Source of the DNA: Bacteroidaceae bacterium
GTDB taxonomy: Bacteria; Bacteroidota; Bacteroidia; Bacteroidales; Bacteroidaceae
Assembly: GCA_017557475.1 (NCBI GenBank)
Contig: JAFYYO010000011.1
Span: 1-10,046 of the forward strand
Direction of reading: 5' to 3'
Length of the DNA: 10,046 bases
Part shown: positions 1 through 6,525 of the stretch, in pieces
Layout of the letters: every line of letters starts with the position of its first letter
How positions within the stretch are numbered: the first letter of the stretch is position 1
Program-made: the position numbers and the translations under genes
The notes under the pieces: generated by a model
Database searches by the model: none
What the model was told of the DNA's origin: nothing
What the model saw: the letters and a program-made list of their open reading frames with translations, nothing else

Positions 1-13
1 GCTATCGTCCACT

Positions 14-81
14 TTAACTTCCACGAGCGAAGCGAGTTAACTCCCATGAGCGAAGCGAATTAACTTCCACTTTAACTCCAC
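14..81 (+). repeat. 23-bp-period repeat array upstream of parB
   Basis: Two full 23-bp units (14-36 and 37-59) have the form TTAACTyCCAyGAGCGAAGCGAr. They are followed by two shortened 11-bp units (60-70 and 71-81) that keep only the TTAACTyCCAC part. The array ends 10 bp before the parB start codon, so it probably lies in the parB leader or in the gap after an upstream gene outside the window. The same family, in the same order and at the same distance from an ATG, occurs before rel at 3111-3197. No promoter box of the TAnnTTTG type is visible here. Function is unknown. Confidence 0.85.
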
Positions 82-91
82 AGAAAGCATT

Positions 92-994
92 ATGGCAATC
101 AAGAAAAAGTATCAAGGACAGGCTTTGGGCAGAGGGCTCGACGCCTTGCTCCAGACAGATGGGATACAGACAAGTGGTTCGTCGAACCTCTCGGAAGTGA
201 GAATGGACGACATTCTGCCGAATCCCAACCAGCCTCGACAGGAGTTCGACGACGACACTCTGCAGGAACTCGCCAACAGTATCCGCCAGATCGGTCTCGT
301 GCAGCCTATCACACTTCGTGATATGGGCGACGGAACCTACACCATCATCGCGGGTGAAAGGCGTTGGAGGGCTTGTCAGAGAGTCGGCCTGACGACCATT
401 CCGGCCTACATCCGCACAGTCGACGACGAGAATATGCTCGAGATGGCACTCGTCGAGAACATCCAACGCGAGGACCTCAACGCGATTGAAGTGTCGCTGG
501 CCTATCAGAGCCTCATCGAGAAACACAGTCTCACGCAGGACCAACTCAGCGAGAAAGTGGGCAAGAACCGTGCCACAATCGCCAACTACCTGCGTCTCTT
601 GAAGCTCCCTGCAAGCGTGCAAATGGCTTTGAGAAACAAGGAAATCGACATGGGACATGCCCGTGCTCTCCTCTCTATCTCTGACCCCAAGGCTCAGCTC
701 AAGGTCTTCTCCGAAATGAAGAAAGGCCGCATGAGTGTTCGTCAGATAGAGAACATGGGCAGACTGCTCAGCGAAGGCGGTTCCGTGAAGACCAAGACAG
801 GCAAGCGCATCAAGCAGAAAGGCTCCAACCTCAGTGCCGACTACAACCTCTTGCGCGAAGGCTTGAGGAAAATCTTCAAGACGAAAGTGGAGATGACCTG
901 CTCCGAGAGCGGCAAAGGAAAAATAAGCATCCCCTTCGCAAACGAGACAGAACTGGAACGCATCATCGAAATGCTCGACAAACTCCGCAGTTAA
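92..994 (+). CDS. parB: ParB chromosome-partitioning protein
   Basis: This is a 300-residue ParB/Spo0J family protein, which binds parS sites near the replication origin, spreads as a CTP-dependent clamp and works with ParA in segregating the chromosome. Visible signatures in order are the N-terminal GRGLDALL segment (13-20), which in this family contacts ParA; the NPNQPR box (44-49); the GERRWRA box (88-94) and ENIQRE box (122-127), which form the CTP-binding region; a helix-turn-helix around 147-173 (LTQDQLSEKVGKNRATIANY); and a C-terminal dimerisation region at about 250-300. Length and all key boxes are normal. The stop codon abuts the ATG of the next gene, so the two are probably co-transcribed. 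A parA partner is expected upstream, outside the window. The ATG at 92 is chosen because it gives the usual ParB N-terminus. Confidence 0.97.
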   Translation: MAIKKKYQGQALGRGLDALLQTDGIQTSGSSNLSEVRMDDILPNPNQPRQEFDDDTLQELANSIRQIGLVQPITLRDMGDGTYTIIAGERRWRACQRVGLTTIPAYIRTVDDENMLEMALVENIQREDLNAIEVSLAYQSLIEKHSLTQDQLSEKVGKNRATIANYLRLLKLPASVQMALRNKEIDMGHARALLSISDPKAQLKVFSEMKKGRMSVRQIENMGRLLSEGGSVKTKTGKRIKQKGSNLSADYNLLREGLRKIFKTKVEMTCSESGKGKISIPFANETELERIIEMLDKLRS

Positions 995-1720
995 ATGACT
1001 CTCCCTCGCACACTTCTCCTTGGGCTGACTCTGCTCTTTGCCCCTTGTTTCCTGTTCCCCATCTCGGCTCAGGAAGAGGAAAGTGTGCTCATCAAGGACT
1101 CCATCGAAACGGTTGTCGAAGCCAAAAGAGCCGACTCAATCGTGGTTGATACGGCCTCGCTCCTCACGATTAGCGATAACTTGCTGAAGGGAATCAAGCC
1201 TCATCGCGACCTCACAACCTTCAAGCCCGACCCTATCAGAGCAATGTGGCTGGGCCTTGTGATACCAGGAGCCGGGCAAATCTACAACCGCAAATACTGG
1301 AAGTTGCCCATCATCTATGGAGGTTTCCTCGGTTGCGTCTATGCGCTCACTTGGAACGGACAGATGTATTCCGACTACTCGCAAGCCTATCTCGACATCA
1401 TGGATAGCGATCCGAACACAAAGAGCTACGAGAAGATGCTGCCTCCTCGCTATAGTATCGACGGCAAAGAAGAGCGCTTCAAAAGAATCTTCAAGAGCAA
1501 AAAGGACACTTTCCGCAGATATCGCGACCTCAGCATCTTCGCTTTCGGAGGTGTCTATCTGCTCTCCGTCATCGATGCCTACGTGGATGCCGAGCTTTCC
1601 ACCTTTGATATTTCGCACGACTTAAGTCTCGAGATACAGCCTACAATCATTGAAACAGGGCGCTTCGACATGAACCATCGTACCACAACTCCAGGCGTTC
1701 AATGCGTCCTTAACTTCTAA
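995..1720 (+). CDS. DUF5683 domain envelope protein
   Basis: A 241-residue protein that resembles the DUF5683 family found next to parB in Bacteroidetes; no biochemical role is known to me. Residues 1-25 look like a signal peptide (Arg at 5, hydrophobic core, ISA before Gln26). The conserved core is at about 80-200: PGAGQIYNRKYWK (91-103), then a hydrophobic stretch PIIYGGFLGCVYALTW (105-120), a charged loop, and a second hydrophobic stretch (181-192) ending VIDAYVDAEL (192-201). The protein ends in Phe, which is common for outer-membrane beta proteins but is weak evidence here. The ATG directly follows the parB stop codon (TAAATG), suggesting translational coupling. The signal-peptide DNA is nearly identical to that of the next gene. 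Family assignment is from motif recall; location in the envelope is inference. Confidence 0.85.
   Translation: MTLPRTLLLGLTLLFAPCFLFPISAQEEESVLIKDSIETVVEAKRADSIVVDTASLLTISDNLLKGIKPHRDLTTFKPDPIRAMWLGLVIPGAGQIYNRKYWKLPIIYGGFLGCVYALTWNGQMYSDYSQAYLDIMDSDPNTKSYEKMLPPRYSIDGKEERFKRIFKSKKDTFRRYRDLSIFAFGGVYLLSVIDAYVDAELSTFDISHDLSLEIQPTIIETGRFDMNHRTTTPGVQCVLNF
1034..1080 (+). repeat. Direct repeat in signal-peptide coding DNA, copy 1
   Basis: This 47-bp block matches 1768-1814 at 42 of 47 positions, with the last 24 bp identical, and is in the same reading frame in both genes. It encodes the end of the signal peptide and the start of the mature protein (LFAPC, then FLFPISAQEEE). The identical part includes the apparent signal peptidase site. 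Confidence 0.85.
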
Positions 1721-1731
1721 ACAACACAGAC

Positions 1732-3000
1732 ATGAACAGATCCTACATATACTTATTCCTTTTCTTGCTCCTTGCTCCCTGTTCCCTGCTCCCCATCTCG
1801 GCTCAGGAAGAGGACGACCTCGAAGACTATGTCGAGGACGTAACCCTCGAACTTCCAGAAGGCATGCAGATGCAGGAAATCGACAGCCTGCTGTATGATT
1901 GGCAGACACGCAACTTCCTCTCTTTCGACGAAGCCTGCGAAACAACCAGCGAGAACCCGCAGTTCGATGCTCAGACCTATGCCAATCGACTCAGCCGACT
2001 GCCTAATGTCGTCGAAATGCCCTACAATAATGTGGTGCAGAAGTACATCGACCTCTATAGCGGACGACTTCGTAACTCTGTCGCCGTGCTGCTTGGAAGG
2101 GGCAACTTCTACAATCCGATCTTCGAGGAAGCACTCGAGAGCTACCAAATTCCCTTGGAGCTAAAGTACTTGCCCATCATCGAGAGTGCCCTTAATCCCA
2201 CTGCCGTCAGCCGAGCTGGAGCAGTTGGTTTGTGGCAATTCATGATTACGACAGGCAAGCAATACGGCCTCGAGGTGACAAGCCTCATTGATGAGCGGCG
2301 CGACCCAATCAAGGCAAGTTATGCCGCAGCTCGCTATCTGCGCGACCTTTACAACATCTTGGGCGACTGGACACTTGCCATTGCCGGCTACAACTGCGGG
2401 CCCAACAACATCACAAAGGCCATTAAGCGAGCTGGAGGAGCCAAGGATTATTGGACGATCTACCCTTACTTGCCGGCTGAGACACGAGGCTATGTGCCTG
2501 CCTTCATTGCGGCAAACTACATCATGAACTACTATTGCGACCACAATATATGCCCCGTCAATACCACACTTCCGCAGGGAACAGACACGATACAGGTCAG
2601 CAAAAACGTTCGCATGGAACGCATCGCAGAGCTTTGCGGCATTAGTCAGGAGGAACTCAAGATGCTCAATCCGCAGTACCGAACCACGCTCATTCCTGGC
2701 GATGCACACGCTTGCACACTCCGTATGCCCACCTCTGCCATCAATGCCTTCATCGAGGCTGGCGACTCCATCTATGTTCCGCCAACAGAAGTAGTGGCAC
2801 AGATTGACGTTCCTGTCGTGGAACAACCTCGAGCAAAGAAGGGTAAAAGCAGTGGAAAGGCTAAGTATGCAACGGTTCGAAACGGCGATACTCTCGGCAA
2901 GATTGCTGCCAGAAACGGCACATCTGTTGCCAATCTGCGTCGCCTCAACGGCATCAAAGGCAACACCGTCTATGCCGGACGAAAGATAAGAGTGAAATAA
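1732..3000 (+). CDS. mltD: MltD-type lytic murein transglycosylase with LysM
   Basis: A 422-residue exported enzyme predicted to cleave the MurNAc-GlcNAc bond of peptidoglycan to 1,6-anhydro products. Residues 1-24 form a signal peptide ending ISA before Gln25. The SLT/GH23 catalytic domain covers about 130-270: the probable catalytic Glu151 lies in IIESALNP, followed by RAGAVGLWQFM (161-171), which is typical of the MltD group, and AIAGYNCGPNNI (216-227). A degenerate LysM-like segment is at about 285-333, then a basic Lys/Gly/Ser linker (367-378) and one clear C-terminal LysM domain (379-422, with NGDTLGKIA and the NLRRLNG motif) for binding peptidoglycan. It starts 11 bp after the preceding gene. 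A periplasmic or outer-membrane location is inferred from the signal peptide; the LAPC in it is a poor lipobox because Pro precedes Cys. Confidence 0.95.
   Translation: MNRSYIYLFLFLLLAPCSLLPISAQEEDDLEDYVEDVTLELPEGMQMQEIDSLLYDWQTRNFLSFDEACETTSENPQFDAQTYANRLSRLPNVVEMPYNNVVQKYIDLYSGRLRNSVAVLLGRGNFYNPIFEEALESYQIPLELKYLPIIESALNPTAVSRAGAVGLWQFMITTGKQYGLEVTSLIDERRDPIKASYAAARYLRDLYNILGDWTLAIAGYNCGPNNITKAIKRAGGAKDYWTIYPYLPAETRGYVPAFIAANYIMNYYCDHNICPVNTTLPQGTDTIQVSKNVRMERIAELCGISQEELKMLNPQYRTTLIPGDAHACTLRMPTSAINAFIEAGDSIYVPPTEVVAQIDVPVVEQPRAKKGKSSGKAKYATVRNGDTLGKIAARNGTSVANLRRLNGIKGNTVYAGRKIRVK
1768..1814 (+). repeat. Direct repeat in signal-peptide coding DNA, copy 2
   Basis: Second copy of the block at 1034-1080, offset by 734 bp, encoding LLAPC, then SLLPISAQEED. 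Its first half is a run of CTCCTTGCTCCCTGTTCCCT type, a simple C/T-rich pattern built from CTTGCTCC and CTGTTCCC words. Of the five differences from copy 1, two are synonymous and three exchange hydrophobic or small residues. Confidence 0.85.
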
Positions 3001-3006
3001 CTTAAC

Positions 3007-3056
3007 AGGAAGTAAAAGGGAAGTTATAAAAGGAAGTTAAGCCAGCAGAGCTGGCT
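3007..3056 (+). repeat. GGAAGTTA repeats with a 7-bp stem
   Basis: Three spaced copies of GGAAGT(TA) lie at about 3008-3040 and are the reverse complement of the TTAACTTCC word of the arrays further along. They are followed by a perfect 7-bp inverted repeat, AGCCAGC (3040-3046) and GCTGGCT (3050-3056), around a 3-nt loop. No T-run follows, so it is not a classical intrinsic terminator. Nearby, 3067-3074 carries CGCTTCGC, the complement of the GCGAAGCG word of the array. Confidence 0.65.
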
Positions 3057-3110
3057 AGGAGTAAAACGCTTCGCACAGGACAAAACAAATTGCCTGCTAA
3101 GAAAGCAATC

Positions 3111-3197
3111 GTCCACGAGCAAAGCGAGTTAACTTCCATAAGCGAAGCGAATTAACTCCTATGAACGAAGTGAATTAACTTCCACTTTAACTCCTAC
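3111..3197 (+). repeat. 23-bp-period repeat array upstream of rel
   Basis: A partial unit (3111-3128) is followed by two 23-bp units, 3129-3151 and 3152-3174, of the form TTAACTyCyATrArCGAAGyGAA. A final segment TTAACTTCCAC-TTTAACTCC (3175-3197) matches the end of the array before parB. The start also matches: both begin with C(t/a)ATCGTCCAC. The array ends 9 bp before the rel start codon. The other part of the intergenic region (3001-3110) holds the inverted GGAAGTTA copies and no recognisable TAnnTTTG promoter, so rel may be read from upstream. Confidence 0.85.
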
Positions 3198-3206
3198 AAG
3201 ATATCT

Positions 3207-5498
3207 ATGGAAGACGTTAACCTTCGGGAAATGGAAGATGAAAAGATGGTTGCCGAAGCGTATCAGCACCTGATAGACACTTATTTGGCATCCCATCATC
3301 GCAAGCACACCGAAATCATCGACAAGGCCTTCAACTTCGCAAAGGAAGCTCACAAAGGCGTTCGAAGACTTTCCGGCGAGCCATACATCATGCACCCCAT
3401 CGCTGTTGCACAGATTGCTTGCGAAGACATCGGCTTGGGCAGTACCGGCATCTGCTCGGCTCTCTTACATGATGTGGTAGAAGATACGGACTATACGGTC
3501 GAGGACATCGCCAACATCTTCGGCCCTAAGATAGCGCAAATCGTAGATGGACTGACCAAGATATCTGGCGGCATCTTTGGCGACAAAGCGTCTGTGCAGG
3601 CTGAGTCCTTCAAGAAGTTGCTGCTCACGATGAGCGAGGACATCCGAGTCATCCTGATTAAGATATCCGACCGACTGCATAACATGCGAACCCTGGGCAG
3701 CCAACTCCCTGGGAAGCAGTACAAGATTGCAGGCGAGACACTCTATATCTATGCTCCTCTGGCACATCGACTTGGCCTGAACAAGGTGAAGGAGGAACTC
3801 GAGGACCTCAGCTTCAAGTACGAGCATCCTGAGGAATACAAAGCACTTCAAGACCAGCTCGAAGGAATCAGGGAGCACTTGACGACCATCTTCGACCAAT
3901 TCACAGAGCCCATCAGGCAGGAACTCGACAAGGCAGGCATCAAGTACGAAATCAAGGCACGCTTCAAGAAGCCATACAGCATCTGGTCGAAGATGCAGAC
4001 GAAGCACGTCACCTTCGAAGAAGTCTATGACATCTTGGCCGTTCGTATCATCTTTGAACCGACGGGACGAATGTCGGAAACGGACGAGTGCTTTCAGATA
4101 TACAACATCGCCAGCACGATATACAAGCCGCATCCTGACCGCTTGCGCGACTGGGTACACAACAAGAAAGCCAATGGCTACCAGGCGCTCCACTCCACAC
4201 TCATGAGCAAGTCGGGCAAGTGGGTTGAGGTGCAGATACGAAGCCGCCGCATGGATGACATCGCTGAGCACGGCTTTGCTGCACACTGGAAGTACAAGGA
4301 TGGCGACGGAAACGCTGAGGGAACCGACGACGGACTCGACAAATGGCTCTACCAAATCAAGGAAATCCTCGACGACCCACAGCCAAATGCCATCGACTTC
4401 CTCGACACCATCAAGCTCAACCTCTTTGCCAATGAGATATTCGTCGTGACGCCTAAGGGCGAGTTCAAGACGATGCCGGCAGGTTGCACAGTGCTCGACT
4501 TCGCTTTCAGCGTCCACACCTTTCTCGGCACCCATTGCATCGGAGCTAAAGTCAATCATAAACTCGTCGGCATCAGCCATATTCTGGAGAGCGGAGACCA
4601 AGTGGAGATACTCACCTCGAAGACGCAAAAGGTGGAAAAACAATGGATGAACTACGCCACAACTGCAAAGGCGATGGGCAAGATACAAGCCATCCTGCGC
4701 CGAATGGAACGCGAGAAACAGAAGGTGGGCGAAGACATCCTGACCGAATTCCTGCAGAAGAACGAGAAAGAAGCCACAAGCTTCAACATCGCGAAACTCT
4801 GTCGCTACCACGCTTTGAGCAGTCGCGAGGAACTCCTCTCCATGATTGGTTCGCAGACCATCGTGCTTGGCGAAGGCGACCTCGCTGCCCTCAACGAGAA
4901 AATCGAAAAGGGAACGAAGTGGAGCAAATACTTTAACCTCTTTAAGAAGCGGACTCCCTCTAACTCCCCTCTAAAGGGGGAGAACTCGGAAGCCTCCACT
5001 TCAGGAGGAGGTTTGGAGGGGTCTGAGGCTGACGAAAGGGTGGTCGTCGACAAGAAGAAGCCAATCATCCTAAGCGAAGAGACCATCGACCGCTACACTT
5101 TGTGCGACGACTGTCACCCGATTCCCGGTGATGATGTGCTCGGATACATCGGCGAAGACGGACACATTATTATACATAAACGCCAATGTGAAGTGGCGAA
5201 GCGACTCAAAGCTACTGGCGGCAACCAAATCCTCGCTGCCACTTGGGACACTCACGGCACTCTCTCCTTCCCAGCCACACTCCACATCATCGGCTTCGAC
5301 CGCGTAGGCGTCCTCCATCAAATCACAGGCATCCTCTCGCAGCAACTCAATGTGAACATCCACAGCGTACACATCGACACCAGCGACGGCCTGTTCACTG
5401 CCGAAATCCGCCTCGGCGTCCACGACGCAAAGGACATCCAAGCCATCTGCCGCGACCTCAAGAAAATCGAGGAAGTAGAGGATGTAAGAAGGTTCTAA
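3207..5498 (+). CDS. rel: Bifunctional (p)ppGpp synthetase/hydrolase, RelA/SpoT family
   Basis: A 763-residue long-form Rel enzyme that makes and degrades the alarmone (p)ppGpp. The HD hydrolase domain looks intact: His63, the HDVVED motif at 88-93 and Asp155 in ISDRLHNM. The synthetase domain (about 245-365) has KARFKKPYSIW (250-260), VYDILAVRI (273-281), the RLRD charge motif (312-315, RxKD type as in bifunctional enzymes), NGYQALH (323-329) and EVQIRS (341-346). A TGS domain follows (about 411-472), a helical region to about 575, a Cys-rich zinc-finger-like segment (Cys633, Cys636, His637, His657, Cys661) and an ACT domain (about 687-763). Residues 583-606 are a low-complexity stretch encoded by an inverted repeat between the helical and Cys-rich regions. 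Start at 3207 gives the longest form; Met9 and Met14 are alternatives. Confidence 0.97.
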   Translation: MEDVNLREMEDEKMVAEAYQHLIDTYLASHHRKHTEIIDKAFNFAKEAHKGVRRLSGEPYIMHPIAVAQIACEDIGLGSTGICSALLHDVVEDTDYTVEDIANIFGPKIAQIVDGLTKISGGIFGDKASVQAESFKKLLLTMSEDIRVILIKISDRLHNMRTLGSQLPGKQYKIAGETLYIYAPLAHRLGLNKVKEELEDLSFKYEHPEEYKALQDQLEGIREHLTTIFDQFTEPIRQELDKAGIKYEIKARFKKPYSIWSKMQTKHVTFEEVYDILAVRIIFEPTGRMSETDECFQIYNIASTIYKPHPDRLRDWVHNKKANGYQALHSTLMSKSGKWVEVQIRSRRMDDIAEHGFAAHWKYKDGDGNAEGTDDGLDKWLYQIKEILDDPQPNAIDFLDTIKLNLFANEIFVVTPKGEFKTMPAGCTVLDFAFSVHTFLGTHCIGAKVNHKLVGISHILESGDQVEILTSKTQKVEKQWMNYATTAKAMGKIQAILRRMEREKQKVGEDILTEFLQKNEKEATSFNIAKLCRYHALSSREELLSMIGSQTIVLGEGDLAALNEKIEKGTKWSKYFNLFKKRTPSNSPLKGENSEASTSGGGLEGSEADERVVVDKKKPIILSEETIDRYTLCDDCHPIPGDDVLGYIGEDGHIIIHKRQCEVAKRLKATGGNQILAATWDTHGTLSFPATLHIIGFDRVGVLHQITGILSQQLNVNIHSVHIDTSDGLFTAEIRLGVHDAKDIQAICRDLKKIEEVEDVRRF
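4953..5022. repeat. Inverted repeat inside the rel coding sequence
   Basis: Two arms of about 30 bp, 4953-4982 and 4993-5022, are inverted copies of each other at roughly 18 of 30 positions. The left arm contains CTCCCCTCTAAAGGGGGAG, itself a hairpin (4964-4982). The right arm reads CCTCC..CAGGAGGAGG then TTTGGAGGGG. The reading frame is kept and gives residues 583-606 (TPSNSPLKGENS, then EASTSGGGLEGS), in a linker between domains. The G/C-run composition is unlike the surrounding gene. It resembles C-run/G-run palindromic elements that I recall from intergenic regions of Bacteroidetes; this recall was not checked. Confidence 0.75.
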
Positions 5499-5580
5499 GC
5501 GGGCAGTCTCAATCCCCTTAACTAAACGAAAAAGTAAGTAAAAGGAAGCCTTCGTCCAAACACACCGTGCTGCGTTGGCA

Positions 5581-5642
5581 AACATAACACGTTATGATTG
5601 CAATCGTAACACGTTATGTTGGTCATCATAACACGTTATGTT
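5581..5642. repeat. 22-bp-period array of three near-palindromes (array A)
   Basis: Three copies of a 14-bp core CATAACACGTTATG start at 5583, 5605 (CG in place of CA) and 5627, exactly 22 bp apart. Extending each core gives 18-bp near-palindromes (5581-5598, 5603-5620, 5625-5642) separated by 4-bp spacers TGCA and GGTC. The arms are (A)ACATAAC and GTTATGTT around a central AC. The outer flanks are also inverted: GGCAAACATAAC at 5577-5588 and GTTATGTTTGCC at 5635-5646. The array lies between the convergent 3' ends of rel and the nitrilase gene. The rest of the 185-bp gap shows nothing else recognisable. Confidence 0.9.
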
Positions 5643-5683
5643 TGCCGATGACACTGCCGTCATTTGCGAACGAGGCTCGTTCT

Positions 5684-6454
5684 CTATACCGGATCTTTCT
5701 CCTTCAGGACGGGAAACTTTTCGCGGAAGGATTTGAGGCGTTTCAGGTCGAGGGTATGGGTCAGGACGCAGGCTTCGTTGTCTGGGCAGGTTGTGGCAAA
5801 GCCGAAGGGATCGACGACGGAAGAGCCGCCGCTATACTCACAATAAGGGTCTTTGCCGATGCGGTTCACGCCCAATACATAACACTGATTCTCGATGGCT
5901 CTGGCTGCAAGCAACACCTTCCAGGCATGCATTCTCACAGACGGCCAAGAGGCTACGCAGATGAGGACATCGTAGTCGTCGCGGTTCCTGAGCCAAAGCG
6001 GGAAACGCAGGTCGTAGCAAATGCACAGATGAAAGCGCAGGCCTCGCCACTCGACCGTTACATACTCATCTCCAGGCGTGTAATGCTCCGTCTCGCCACC
6101 ATAGGAGAAGAGGTGATGCTTGTCGTAATATTGGACAACAGATGACGGACAACAGACAACAGACGGTTTGACGAAGTAAAGCCTGTTCCTGTAGGTGCCA
6201 TCTGATGTCTTTACTGCCACGCTTCCTGCAATTGCGGCATCGAGTTGGTTTGCCATTTTCTGCATCCACTGCAAGGTTTCGCCGTTCTCGCCCTCAGCCA
6301 CACCCATAGGTTGGGTAGTGACGCCTGTATTCCACATCTCAGGCAAGACATAGATATCGCTCTTCTCGGCAGACAACATCAAGCGCTCCGCTGCCTCCCA
6401 ATTCTTGCTTGGCGACTCCCAAACAATGTCCATCTGTACTAACGCAACCTTCAT
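5684..6454 (-). CDS. Nitrilase-family amidohydrolase, omega-amidase like
   Basis: A 256-residue carbon-nitrogen hydrolase, probably cytoplasmic, with the Glu-Lys-Cys triad visible: Glu39 in VLPEMWNTG, Lys112 in YYDKHHLF and Cys146 in ICYDLRFP. The motifs and C-terminus (FREKFPVL) resemble the YafV/NIT2 branch, whose members deaminate alpha-keto acid monoamides such as 2-oxoglutaramate; substrate is inferred from family only. Residues about 98-107 (SVVCCPSSVV) are an unusual Val/Cys/Ser stretch just before the catalytic Lys, where relatives have a short turn; it is encoded by GACAACAGA-type repeats. The gene is divergent from the transporter and convergent with rel. The start at 6454 gives the expected MKVALVQMD beginning of this family, and a TAnnTTTG box lies 20 bp upstream. 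Confidence 0.93.
   Translation of the reverse strand: MKVALVQMDIVWESPSKNWEAAERLMLSAEKSDIYVLPEMWNTGVTTQPMGVAEGENGETLQWMQKMANQLDAAIAGSVAVKTSDGTYRNRLYFVKPSVVCCPSSVVQYYDKHHLFSYGGETEHYTPGDEYVTVEWRGLRFHLCICYDLRFPLWLRNRDDYDVLICVASWPSVRMHAWKVLLAARAIENQCYVLGVNRIGKDPYCEYSGGSSVVDPFGFATTCPDNEACVLTHTLDLKRLKSFREKFPVLKEKDPV
6133..6166. repeat. GACAACAGA-type repeats in the nitrilase gene
   Basis: The plus strand reads GGACAACAGATGAC followed by GGACAACAGACAACAGACGG. It contains a 13-bp match (6148-6160, GACAACAGACAAC) to the reverse complement of 6568-6580 in the adjacent divergent intergenic region. It lies in frame within the nitrilase gene and codes for residues about 97-107. Confidence 0.75.
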
Positions 6455-6473
6455 CTCTTTATGCTTTTGGCTG

Positions 6474-6481
6474 CAAAAGTA
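6474..6481 (-). promoter_or_regulatory. Probable -7 box for the nitrilase gene
   Basis: On the minus strand this reads TACTTTTG, a match to the Bacteroidetes -7 consensus TAnnTTTG. It lies 20 bp upstream of the ATG, implying a very short leader. No good TTTG -33 box was seen at the expected distance. Confidence 0.55.
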
Positions 6482-6491
6482 CGAAAAAATC

Positions 6492-6519
6492 TTTAATCTC
6501 TTATCTCTAATCCCTAATC
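6492..6519. repeat. Four tandem heptads between divergent promoters
   Basis: Four consecutive 7-bp units, TTTAATC, TCTTATC, TCTAATC and CCTAATC, fill the space upstream of the transporter -7 box, where its -33 region would lie. The units differ by one to three bases. Confidence 0.6.
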
Positions 6520-6525
6520 TTTTTG

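Noticed and set aside
14..658. 214-residue minus-strand frame opposite parB
   Set aside because: Shadow of parB, running into the repeat array; no recognisable protein.
1732..1800. Lipoprotein signal in mltD and the DUF5683 gene
   Set aside because: The LAPC word has Pro before Cys, unlike a lipobox, while an ISA-Q signal peptidase I type site follows in both.
3040..3056. Intrinsic terminator after mltD
   Set aside because: The 7-bp stem has no following T-run on the plus strand, and only a weak one on the minus strand.
3465..4811. 448-residue open frame on the minus strand
   Set aside because: It lies entirely within rel, whose domains are all intact; the composition is that of an antisense frame of a GC-moderate gene and no family is recognisable.
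5583..5640. parS sites for the nearby ParB
   Set aside because: The core CATAACACGTTATG does not match the conserved parS consensus TGTTTCACGTGAAACA beyond the central part, and regular 22-bp tandem spacing is not usual for parS. No parS match was seen by eye in the window.
5594..6145. 183-residue plus-strand open frame starting in array A
   Set aside because: Antisense to the nitrilase gene, which has a complete catalytic triad; no own family features.
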